Assembly (NCBI GenBank): GCA_037045435.1
Contig: JBAOID010000018.1
Location: 372,001-436,000 of the forward strand
DNA from: CBDUEF01 sp018063485
Lineage (GTDB): Bacteria; Pseudomonadota; Alphaproteobacteria; Rhodobacterales; Rhodobacteraceae
DNA length: 64,000 nucleotides
Reading direction: 5' to 3'
A program made the position numbers and the translations under genes. Below are positions 45,382 through 54,018 of this stretch, one piece after another (within the stretch, counting starts at the first letter, position 1; the number at the start of each line of letters is the position of its first letter). Below the pieces are notes generated by a model that was not told the origin of the DNA, did no database searches, and was given only the letters and a program-made list of their open reading frames with translations.

Positions 45382-46473
45382 ATGACCAAGAACCCGATGC
45401 TCTCGGGCGACCACTTTCGCTTGGGTACTTTTTCGTCCAATTGCTCTTCGGGGATGACGCCGACCAAGATCGCCGAACGCTGGGACAATTCCTGGGACAA
45501 CAACCTCACCCTTGGCAAGATGCTCGATGAAGCCGGGATTGATTTCATGCTGCCGATTGCGCGCTGGATCGGCTATGGCGGCGAGACTGATTTCCACGGC
45601 AATGTGCTGGAAACCATGACCTGGGCGGCAGGGCTTCTGGCTTCGACCAAAAATATCGCCGTGTTCGCCACCATCCATACCGCCGCCAATCACCCCGCCG
45701 TGGTGGCCAAGCAGATCGCCACCATCGACCAGATCGGCCATGGCCGTGCGGGGTTGAACATCGTCGCGGGTTGGAACAAACCTGAATATGAGGCGCTTGG
45801 CCTTGCCCTGCCCGATGATCACGAAACCCGTTACGCCTATGCGCAGGAATGGTTTGATCTGGTGCGCAAACTCTGGGCGTCAGACGAGAGGTTCGATTGG
45901 GACGGCACGTATTTCAAAGCCAAACGCATCCAGGGCGATCCCAAACCGGTTCGCGGCTCGGTGCCCGTCATCAACGCCGCAGGCTCACCGCAGGGCCGCG
46001 AATTTGCCACCGACAACGCGAATTTCCTCTTCACCCCGGCGATTGATCTTGACCGCTCGAAAACCGAAATTGCCGATCTCAAGGCCCAGGCCAAGGCCAA
46101 GGGCCGCAAGGTGGATGTGCTGACCTTTAGCCACGTCATCTGTCGCCCCACCCGAGAAGAGGCAGAGGCTTTCCTCAAGCACACGGCGGTCGACAATACC
46201 GATACGGATGCTGTCGACAATCTGGTCAACCTGCAATTCGCCCATGCCCACAGCTTCCCGCATGATCTTCTGGCGCAGATCAAACACCTGTTCGCCATGG
46301 GTCACGGCGGCTTTCCCTTGGTCGGCACGCCCGATGATGTGGCCGAAGGCATCCTCAAGCTGCACCAGACCGGATTTGCCGGAACCACGCTGTCCTTTGT
46401 CGATTATGTCAAGGAATTTCCTTATTTCCGTGACACAGTGCTGCCCAGACTCAAGGCCGCCGGTATCCGCTGA
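45382..46473 (+). CDS. LLM-class flavin-dependent monooxygenase
   Basis: 363 residues. Luciferase-like TIM-barrel with MLDEAGIDFMLPIARWIGYGG, LASTKNIAVFATIHTA, QIATIDQIGHGRAGLNIVAGWNKPEYEALG and YAYAQEWFDLVRKLW. The GRAGLNIVAGWN block is the hallmark of RutA/alkanesulfonate-type enzymes that use reduced FMN. It is followed by its own flavin reductase. Neighbourhood suggests oxygenation of an aromatic or N-heterocyclic compound linked to tryptophan catabolism; the substrate is not known. GGGAGACC precedes the ATG. Confidence 0.9.
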   Translation: MTKNPMLSGDHFRLGTFSSNCSSGMTPTKIAERWDNSWDNNLTLGKMLDEAGIDFMLPIARWIGYGGETDFHGNVLETMTWAAGLLASTKNIAVFATIHTAANHPAVVAKQIATIDQIGHGRAGLNIVAGWNKPEYEALGLALPDDHETRYAYAQEWFDLVRKLWASDERFDWDGTYFKAKRIQGDPKPVRGSVPVINAAGSPQGREFATDNANFLFTPAIDLDRSKTEIADLKAQAKAKGRKVDVLTFSHVICRPTREEAEAFLKHTAVDNTDTDAVDNLVNLQFAHAHSFPHDLLAQIKHLFAMGHGGFPLVGTPDDVAEGILKLHQTGFAGTTLSFVDYVKEFPYFRDTVLPRLKAAGIR

Positions 46474-46549
46474 AACGCGTTGCCTTTGGCCGGAAATGGC
46501 CTAACTCATGCTTCGCCGGTTCTGCGGCGAAGCCCTTTCAGGAATGAAC

Positions 46550-47041
46550 ATGACACCAGACCAGCCCAGTCCGAAAGAGTTCCGCGATGCCCTGCGCGCG
46601 CTTGTTGGCACCTGCTCGGTGATCACCACCGGAACCGGCGACAAGGCGACCGGCCTTGTGGTGACCTCTGCCATCTCGCTTTCCGCCGAACCACCCTTGC
46701 TGCTTGCCTGCGTCAACCGTTCCTCCTCAAGCTGGCAAGCCCTGAAGAACTCCGGCATTTTCGGCTGGTCGTGCCTTGGCGGTGCCCATCAATCGGTGGC
46801 CGAGAAGTTTTCCGGTTTTAGCGGCGTCAAGGGCCCCGCCCGCTATGACGGCGCCGATTGGGAAACCGCCATTACCGGCGCGCGGCTTTTGGTGGGGGCT
46901 CCCTCGGCCTTTGATTGCACCGTTGAGGAAATGATCGACCGCGCCACCCACTCCATCTTGATCGGCCGCGTGCGTGCGATCCGCAGCACACCCGACGCGG
47001 GTGCGCTGGTTTACTGGCACGGCGGCTATCGCAGCCTCTAG
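46550..47041 (+). CDS. Flavin reductase of a two-component monooxygenase
   Basis: 163 residues from the ATG at 46550 (AGGA six bases upstream). Flavin-reductase-like split barrel: FRDALRALVGTCSVITTGTG, GLVVTSAISLSAEPPLLLACVNRSSSSW, HQSVAEKFSG and the C-terminal ALVYWHGGYRSL. It supplies reduced FMN to the preceding LLM monooxygenase, with a 76-base gap and the same direction. Confidence 0.92.
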   Translation: MTPDQPSPKEFRDALRALVGTCSVITTGTGDKATGLVVTSAISLSAEPPLLLACVNRSSSSWQALKNSGIFGWSCLGGAHQSVAEKFSGFSGVKGPARYDGADWETAITGARLLVGAPSAFDCTVEEMIDRATHSILIGRVRAIRSTPDAGALVYWHGGYRSL

Positions 47042-47142
47042 CGCGCGCTGCGTTCAATCAGTTACAAGTATTCGCCTCGCGACTTCGAACGGTCTAACGC
47101 GCTTCTACCGGCAAGATCACCACACAGCCCTGCCCGTCAAAT

Positions 47143-48522
47143 TCATTCGGACAGATCGCGCGCGAAGTCCGCAACCACACGCCGGTTGCTTCCGGTCAGG
47201 AAAACTCCGGCCAGATCGCGCAAATGGGCCTGATCCTTGCCCAGTTGCAATTCACTCCCCGTCACGCCATCGGCCTGACCCTCGCGCAAGGCTCGCCGTG
47301 CATAATCAATGCCCTTGTCCACGCTGTCGGTATGCACCAGATAGAGCGCCGCCTCACTCATGAAAAACCCCCGCGTCGGCATATCGGCGCGGTCTGAAAA
47401 CGCCATCGCGTTTTCCGTCGCGGCAACGATGGCCTCCGCATCGACCGAGGCCCAGTCAGGTGCCATATCAGCCCGCAGCCGCGCCAGATAGAACCCCGCC
47501 AACGCCGCTTCGGCAGGCGCACCCATCGTCTGCGATTGCGCAATCGCTGCCAGCAAGATCGCCTCACCCGCTTCGGGATGACCGCTGCGCACCGCCAGTT
47601 CCACCCTTTGCAACTGCGCCGAGCGACGACTGGACGCAATCGCCGGAAAGGCCTCGGTCATCGCCAGGGCCTGCCGCGCCAACTCGGGCTGCCCGCTATC
47701 CAGCGCCGCCCGGCCCAGCCAGAAAAACACCTCCCAGCCGCGCGGCTCATCGCTTTCCTGCACCGCAGCCGTCTGCCACCCCGGCACCAGCAACTCCGCC
47801 GCCCCACTCAACGCCACCACCGCCTGCGGTTTACGATCCAGTGCAAACAACGCCTGCCCACGCAACGATCCCGCTCCGATATTGGCCGCCCTCACCTTGG
47901 CCGCATCCAACCCGGTGCCCTTGGGCAACACCGCCCGCGCCGCCAGTGTCAGCACTGCGCCATATTCACCCCTGCCCAGCGCCTTATAACCTTCATCAAG
48001 CACCTGCCCCGCCAGATCATCCGCCGCCAGATTGTCTTGCCCGAGCCCACCCTCGGTCCAGATTTTCACATTCGCCAACAGATCATCCGCGATCTTGTCG
48101 CCCATCTGCCGCCGCATCATCGGCATGGCCAGCGTCGCAATCCTTGCCGCCTCTTGCCTGCGCCCCAGATCCGCCAGGGAATAGGCGCGTGAGACGTTCA
48201 GAATGTCTAGAATCTCTTGATCAGGGTTCGGGGCCGCCGCCACCAGATCAAGCCCCTCTTCGGCCAGACGCAGCGCATAGGCCGGATTGTTCCATTTGAG
48301 GCGGGTTTCATCGGCAAACATCGCAAACAGGATGCCCCACTCCGCATCCAGCGCATCCGCCGCCCGCGCCTCCCGGATGGCCGCACTCAGATGCGCCTGA
48401 ACCCCCTCGCTATCCTCGGCGGCAAAGAGCGGCCCCAGCCCTTCAAGCACCGCGTCAATATCGGGCGCCTGCGCTTGCACCGGCTGCCCCAAGCACAACA
48501 GAGCAAGGATCACCCATTTCAT
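47143..48522 (-). CDS. Exported TPR-like helical protein, partner of the CHAT protein
   Basis: 459 residues with a signal peptide (ILALLCLGQPVQAQA). The mature part is all-helical with weak tetratricopeptide-like repeats (EWGILFAMFADETRLKWNNPAYALRLAEEGLDL, GWEVFFWLGRAALDSGQPELARQALAM). Its start overlaps the stop of the CHAT gene by ATGA. TPR proteins are the usual partners of CHAT proteases. Function unknown. Confidence 0.7.
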   Translation of the reverse strand: MKWVILALLCLGQPVQAQAPDIDAVLEGLGPLFAAEDSEGVQAHLSAAIREARAADALDAEWGILFAMFADETRLKWNNPAYALRLAEEGLDLVAAAPNPDQEILDILNVSRAYSLADLGRRQEAARIATLAMPMMRRQMGDKIADDLLANVKIWTEGGLGQDNLAADDLAGQVLDEGYKALGRGEYGAVLTLAARAVLPKGTGLDAAKVRAANIGAGSLRGQALFALDRKPQAVVALSGAAELLVPGWQTAAVQESDEPRGWEVFFWLGRAALDSGQPELARQALAMTEAFPAIASSRRSAQLQRVELAVRSGHPEAGEAILLAAIAQSQTMGAPAEAALAGFYLARLRADMAPDWASVDAEAIVAATENAMAFSDRADMPTRGFFMSEAALYLVHTDSVDKGIDYARRALREGQADGVTGSELQLGKDQAHLRDLAGVFLTGSNRRVVADFARDLSE

Positions 48523-50111
48523 GCGCCTTCTCCCACCAAGGCAAACGGTGCCCAGGCCGCAGGGTCGGCCAATGTCGGATCGCTTTTATCCGCCATCAAA
48601 TCCAGCATCGCCTGACGCAGGGCCTCGGATTTTCCCCGCGCCCGCCCATCCTTCAACCGCGCGAAGACATCGGTGGTGATCCGCGCCGCCGCATCATCGC
48701 GCACCGGCCAATGTGTGACCAGAATCGAGCGCGCGCCTGCAAACAGAAACGCCCGCGCCAACCCTGACAGCCCTTCGGCCCCCGGCGTCTCGCCACCTGC
48801 GGTGTTGCAGGCCGACAGCACCACCCAATCGGCGTTCAGCGTCAGATCGGTGATTTCCGAGGCCGTCAGCAAACCGTCATCCAACCGGTTGGGCATCAAA
48901 GGTGGCGTCAGCACCAGAGCCGGTTCGTCCAAGCCCTTCAAATCACCCGACAACAGCCCATGCGTCGCAAAGGCCAACACCCGCGTTTTCGACAGATCCG
49001 CCGCCTTCACCGCCGCCTCGGTCGCCATCGCGCCCAGCCGCACCGTCTCGGGGCTCGCCCCCAAAGAGCGCGCGATCCCTTGCAACTCAGCCCGCGTCTG
49101 CGGCAAAGGCGCCAGCGCCATCAACTGATCGACATCAGCCACCCCGTCGCGCATCAACCCCGGCCCGCGCGACAGGCTGGCAAGCTGCATTGTGCCCCCC
49201 AACACCGGATCACCAAACCCTGCAAAAGCCAGCAAATCGCCCCCGGGCCGTGGCATCTTGCGCACCACGCCCAGCGACTCGACTGATGGCAGCGTGGTGA
49301 TCGCATAGCGCTTGATCAACCACTCGGTCCCGCGCAACTCGGCCGCATTTCTGGTCTGCCCACCCGGATAGTCACCCGCGATCAGCAGCGCAAAGGGCAG
49401 ACTGGTCAAAGGCCCATCCGGCACGATGTAAAGATGCTTGGCCTCGGCAAAAACCGGCTCCAGAGGGGCCAGCAATGTCCGATACATCCCATAGGACAAG
49501 CCGCGATCAAACCCCGCCTGCGGGCTTGCCTCGCCCTCCAGGGGGGCAGCACTGCGCGCCGTCGCCACCGGGCCAATGCTGGCGCGCAGAGTGGAGACAA
49601 ACCCTGCCATGGTCGCCCGGCCCGCCTGAATGGAATTCCAACCCTGCTGTGTCGGGCTGACCGCCCAGACCCAGGTGGTCTCATTGCCCACAAAGAACAG
49701 GATCAGCGCCTCGTCCTTGTGCAAGAGCCGCGCCACCTCGGGCAAGGCCAGGGCCTGCGGTTGGGTCAATTCGGCATAGCGCGGAAACTCCTTGACGATC
49801 CGTGCATCCAGCACCCGCAACTCAAGCGCCATCTGATCCACTTCGCCGCCGAGTTCGGTGCGGTCGGCCCCGTCGGTTGTCAGCGCCGCCTCAACACCTT
49901 GCATCCGGCCGGCCAGCGCCTGCCGTTCACGCAGCACGACGGCCAGCGCATCATCGCCCAGCGCCGCCCGCTGCCCGATCTGGCGCAGCGCCGCCCCGGC
50001 CGCCGAGGCCATGCCCTGCTGCGCCACCTCAAAACTCTCTTCCATCAGTGCACGGGTTTCAGCCCCGGAAGGGGCAGCAACCAGACAACACAGGATCAAT
50101 GCGCGCAACAT
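48519..50111 (-). CDS. Exported CHAT-domain protein (caspase-like protease)
   Basis: 530 residues from the ATG ending at 50111; a signal peptide (MLRALILCCLVAAPSGAETR) makes it extracytoplasmic. Residues ~40-110 are helical/coiled coil. The CHAT domain occupies the C-terminal ~350 residues, with the catalytic dyad His384 in LAFATHGLLSGD and Cys435 in VLSACNTAGGE, followed by LARAFLFAGARSILVTHWPV. CHAT proteins are caspase-clan peptidases of defence or stress systems; an exported form with a TPR partner is unusual. Coupled to the next gene. Confidence 0.85.
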   Translation of the reverse strand: MLRALILCCLVAAPSGAETRALMEESFEVAQQGMASAAGAALRQIGQRAALGDDALAVVLRERQALAGRMQGVEAALTTDGADRTELGGEVDQMALELRVLDARIVKEFPRYAELTQPQALALPEVARLLHKDEALILFFVGNETTWVWAVSPTQQGWNSIQAGRATMAGFVSTLRASIGPVATARSAAPLEGEASPQAGFDRGLSYGMYRTLLAPLEPVFAEAKHLYIVPDGPLTSLPFALLIAGDYPGGQTRNAAELRGTEWLIKRYAITTLPSVESLGVVRKMPRPGGDLLAFAGFGDPVLGGTMQLASLSRGPGLMRDGVADVDQLMALAPLPQTRAELQGIARSLGASPETVRLGAMATEAAVKAADLSKTRVLAFATHGLLSGDLKGLDEPALVLTPPLMPNRLDDGLLTASEITDLTLNADWVVLSACNTAGGETPGAEGLSGLARAFLFAGARSILVTHWPVRDDAAARITTDVFARLKDGRARGKSEALRQAMLDLMADKSDPTLADPAAWAPFALVGEGA

Positions 50112-50176
50112 GGGACCAGCCTGCCCGGCCCATCCCAAAGGTCAAATGAATATTGCGGTCACCCGGAAATGAAAAC

Positions 50177-50198
50177 GGGGCGGGCCAAAGCCCGCCCC
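50177..50198 (-). terminator. Intrinsic terminator after gdhA
   Basis: Perfect stem GGGGCGGGC / GCCCGCCCC with a 4-base CAAA loop. On the minus strand it is followed by GTTTTC. It lies between the end of the glutamate dehydrogenase gene (50223) and the CHAT gene, so the two are separate units. Confidence 0.75.
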
Positions 50199-50222
50199 CA
50201 ATGCCGTCAGGTCAACAAAGCC

Positions 50223-51656
50223 TTACAACCCTTTGGATTTATAGGTTGCCGCAATGCGCCCGATCGACACCAGATAGGCGGCGACCCGCAAATCCTCGAC
50301 ATCGCTGCGTCCGTGCCAGACCTCGCGCATTGCCGCATAGGCCCCGCGCATGGTGTCATCCAGACCCGAGCGCACCAGCGCCAACTCATCCGAGCCTTGC
50401 AGGAACTTCTCCTTGAAATCGGGCGACAACTGCCAGCCAAGCTGCTGATCATTGGAGAGCCGCTCCAGTTCTTCAACCATCAGCCGCGAGCGTGCCTCTT
50501 CTGCCCGCCGCTGCATCCGGCCAAAGCGGATATGCGACAGGTTCTTGACCCATTCGAAATAGGACACCGTCACACCGCCGGCATTGGCATACATGTCGGG
50601 AATGATCACGCAGCCCTTGGCGCGCAAGATCTCGTCGCCACCAAAGGTGATCGGACCATTCGCCGCCTCGATGATCAAAGGGGCCTTGATTCGCGCCGCA
50701 TTGCCCTTGTGGATCACGCCTTCCAGCGCCGCCGGGATCAGGATATCGCACTCATGCTCCAGCACCGAAGCCCCATCGGCGACATACTTGCCCTTGGGAT
50801 ATTCGGCCAGCAGACCACCGTGGCGGTTCATCCATTGGCGCAGCTCTTCGATGTTCACGCCGTTTTCATCCACAATGGCACCATCACGCTCGATGACGCC
50901 GATCACCTTGGCCCCGCTGTCCTCGCTGATGAACTTGGCGGCGTGATAGCCCACATTGCCAAGGCCCTAAATCACCACCTTCTTGCCATCGAGATCGCCC
51001 GAAAGCCCGGCCTTGGCCGCATCCTCGGGGTGGCGGAAAAACGATTGCAGCGCATATTGCACGCCGCGCCCCGTGGCCTCGACCCGGCCCTGAATACCAC
51101 CCGCATGCGGTGGTTTTCCGGTCACGCAGGCCTTGGCATTGATATCGGTCGTGTTCATCCGCGCGTATTGATCGGCGATCCAGGCCATTTCCCGCTCGCC
51201 CGTGCCCATATCGGGCGCTGGCACGTTTTGCGCCGGATTGATCAGATCGCGCTTGATCAACTCATAGGCAAAGCGCCGGGTGATCTGCTCCATCTCGTGT
51301 TCGTCCCAGGCACGCGGGTCAACGCAGAGTCCGCCTTTCGAGCCGCCAAACGGCGTTTCCACCAGCGCGCATTTATAGGTCATCAGCGCCGCCAGCGCCT
51401 CAACCTCATCCTGATTGACCCCCAGCGAATAGCGGATACCGCCCTTGACTGGTTCCATATGTTCAGAATGCACCGAGCGATAACCGGTAAAAGTCTCGAT
51501 CTTGCCGCGCAACCGAACTCCGAACCGCACCGTATAGGTCGAGTTGCACACCCGGATCTTCTCTTGCAGTCCGGGGCCCAAATCCATCAGGGCTGTCGCC
51601 CTTTTGAACATCAGATCAACAAACTCCCGAAAACTCGGTTCTCCAGAAACATGCAT
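50223..51656 (-). CDS. gdhA: Glutamate dehydrogenase (in-frame amber stop)
   Basis: 478 codons. Catalytic domain with GGIRYSLGVNQDEVEALAALMTYKCAL, the active-site Lys in ETPFGGSKGGLCVDP and PAPDMGTGEREMAWI. The NAD(P)-binding domain starts VVI-stop-GLGNVGYHAAK: codon 230 is TAG (50967-50969) where relatives have Gln (CAG). The frame is otherwise continuous on both sides, so this is a one-base C-to-T change or a sequencing error, not an indel. AGGAGGA precedes the ATG. It converts glutamate and 2-oxoglutarate. Confidence 0.9.
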
Positions 51657-52027
51657 GCCATTCCTCCTGTCCGGCTTAGCGCAATACTACGCCCTCCCCT
51701 TCCTAGCGCGTCTGTCCGGGCAATTCAGCATGAATCGTCAGCATAATTCGCGACGATTTGGCTCATGAGTGATTCGATTTTGATCGAACTGGTCAATCTC
51801 ACCTCTTTTATGCCGCTATCCCGCCACCCTGCGCGTTGCCAGCCTCGAAACAATGGCCAGACCCAACCGCCATCGTTTCCGCAAAACCCGCCACGCCACG
51901 CCAAAACCACCTCTGCCACAATTTTGACACAACTTCTGGGCAGCGAAGTGGCAGAACGGTGGAGGATTGGGGGCAATCTTGTGACCGTAACCGTCAATTG
52001 TGTTCGTGAGGATGAAGGGTTTCGAAA
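51657..52027. other. Intergenic region between divergent gdhA and vWA gene
   Basis: 371 bases with no supported gene. It must contain both promoters. TTGACA occurs at 51924-51929 on the plus strand without a convincing -10 box at normal spacing. No hairpin or repeat stands out. Confidence 0.5.
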
Positions 52028-53671
52028 ATGCGCATTGCCCCCCGCCTGATGTCGGCCATTAACCGCTTTTCCCGCGATGAAGACGGTGCGCTGATCATCT
52101 TTGCGCTGTTGCTGTTGACGCTGATGATCTGGATGGGAGGATTCGCGCTGGATGTGATGCGCTATGAAACCACCCGCACCAATCTGCAAAACACGCTTGA
52201 TCGCGCAACCCTCGCCGCCGCCTCGCTCAGCCAGCGGCTGGACCCGACCGCGGTGGTCAATGACTATTTTGCCAAGGCAGGGCTGTCGGATCAATTGTCG
52301 TCGGTGACTGTCTCTCCGGCGGCCGGTTCAGCGATTGCGAATTTCCGCCAGGTCACCGCCACCGGCATCGCCAATTCCAAACCGCTGTTCCTGCACCTTC
52401 TGGGGATCAACTCGCTTGATGCCGTTGCCGGTGCCGGGGCCGAGCAGCATATCTCCAACGTCGAGATCGCTTTGGTCCTGGATGTGTCCGGCTCGATGTC
52501 GGGTGCCAAGATCGCCAATCTCAAGGTTGCCGCCGCTGAATTCGTCCAGAACATCCTGGCCAATGACAGCCAGCACCGCATCTCTATCGCGATTGTCCCC
52601 TACAATGCCCAGGTCAATCTGGGCCCGGTGCTGCGCGCCAAATACAACGCCACCAATCAACACGGTGTTGCCGATGTGAACTGTGTCGAGTTGCCCTTGA
52701 CCAGCTTCAATGCGCTGTCACTGTCGCGCACCCTGCCGCTGCCGATGATGGCCTATGCCGATATCGCCTATGGCACCAACCAGACCGATGGCTATGTCTC
52801 GCCACTCAGCACCAGCTATGCCCGTCCGAATTACAACTCGGCCTTCTGCAAGCCCACCACTGTGAACACCGTGCGGCTGCCCGGTCAGGACATCGCCACT
52901 TTGCAGGCCCAGATCAATGGCCTTGAGGCCGGTGGCAACACCTCGATCATGCTGGGCATGAAATGGGGCACCGTGTTGCTCGATCCCGGCACCCGCCCGA
53001 TCTTTGACCAACTGATTTCGGCAAATCAAATGCCGGCCACCCTTGTGGGCCGCCCGTTCGACTACGCCGATGTCACCGCTGGCACGGCCATGAAGGTGAT
53101 CGTGCTGATGACCGATGGCGAGCATGTCGCCCACAACCGCGTCAATGACGCCTACAAGACCGAGCTGTCCCCGATCTATCGCAGCAATGGCGATGGCCAA
53201 TATTCGATCTTTCACGCCACCCGCCCCGGTACCGATAAATACTGGGTGCCTCACCTTGGCACATGGCAAGCCACCGCCTGGAATTCGGGCGCAGGTTTTG
53301 CGCAGCAGGATTGGAAAGATATCTGGCACGATCTGAAACTGAGCTATGTCGCCTGGCAGTTCTATGCCCGCGCCCTTGGCACCACCAGTGCCACCCGCTC
53401 CGCCGCCTATACCGCCGCCATGAACACCATGCGCTCGGATTATGCCTCGGTGAACACGATGAACGCGCAACTGCAACAAACCTGCGCCCTTGCCAAGGCT
53501 CAAGGCGTGATCGTCTACGGTATCGCCTTTGAGGCCCCGGCCAATGGCCAGACCCAGATTTCGCGATGTGCGACTTCGGACGCCCACTATTTCGCCACCT
53601 ATGGGCCGGGGATCCAGAAAGTTTTTCGCACCATCGCCAGCAACATCACCCAGCTTCGTCTGACGCAGTAA
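52028..53671 (+). CDS. TadG-like pilus-assembly protein with von Willebrand A domain (copy 1)
   Basis: 547 residues. N-terminus is TadE/TadG-like: a basic stretch, FSRDEDGALIIFALLLLTLMIW, one membrane helix, then FALDVMRYETTRTNLQNTLDRATLAAASL. A vWA domain follows with the metal site LVLDVSGSMSGAKI and LMTDGEH. The end, FRTIASNITQLRLTQ, is shared with the next paralogue. Such proteins are surface-anchored partners of tight-adherence (Flp) pili. The ATG follows GAAGGG. Confidence 0.85.
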   Translation: MRIAPRLMSAINRFSRDEDGALIIFALLLLTLMIWMGGFALDVMRYETTRTNLQNTLDRATLAAASLSQRLDPTAVVNDYFAKAGLSDQLSSVTVSPAAGSAIANFRQVTATGIANSKPLFLHLLGINSLDAVAGAGAEQHISNVEIALVLDVSGSMSGAKIANLKVAAAEFVQNILANDSQHRISIAIVPYNAQVNLGPVLRAKYNATNQHGVADVNCVELPLTSFNALSLSRTLPLPMMAYADIAYGTNQTDGYVSPLSTSYARPNYNSAFCKPTTVNTVRLPGQDIATLQAQINGLEAGGNTSIMLGMKWGTVLLDPGTRPIFDQLISANQMPATLVGRPFDYADVTAGTAMKVIVLMTDGEHVAHNRVNDAYKTELSPIYRSNGDGQYSIFHATRPGTDKYWVPHLGTWQATAWNSGAGFAQQDWKDIWHDLKLSYVAWQFYARALGTTSATRSAAYTAAMNTMRSDYASVNTMNAQLQQTCALAKAQGVIVYGIAFEAPANGQTQISRCATSDAHYFATYGPGIQKVFRTIASNITQLRLTQ

Positions 53672-54018
53672 ACCAGGATCAGCTTTCCCGCAGACAGATT
53701 AATCAAAAGGTAGGCCTGCCATGCATCGCAATCCCCTGCCATCCAATTCGCGATTGCCGCATCCTGTTGCGGCCCCAGCCCAACGGGGCCGCAGTAACGA
53801 CAGATCAAGGACCGGCCATTGTTTTGTCATTGGCACCAATTGCCGCAAAGTGCCGCCATTATTTCCACTCTTGTGGGTTTGGCGGGTAAATCCATTCAAA
53901 TGCCCCACAAGACGCCATACTTTCGCCGCAGCTCTCCTGCCTTTTGATCATCAGCCTATTCCCTTTCTGGCCATAGCTCCGGCACCTGCCGCGACTTATG
54001 TGTCATCGGAGACTGATG
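53672..54018. other. Intergenic region between the two vWA genes
   Basis: 347 bases with no supported gene, hairpin or repeat seen. A ribosome-binding GGAG lies at its right end, ahead of the second vWA gene. Confidence 0.5.

Noticed and set aside
49434..51746. A 770-codon open frame on the plus strand
   Set aside because: It lies antisense to the CHAT and gdhA genes, is very rich in Arg, Gln and His, has no family motif, and reflects the codon bias of the opposite strand.
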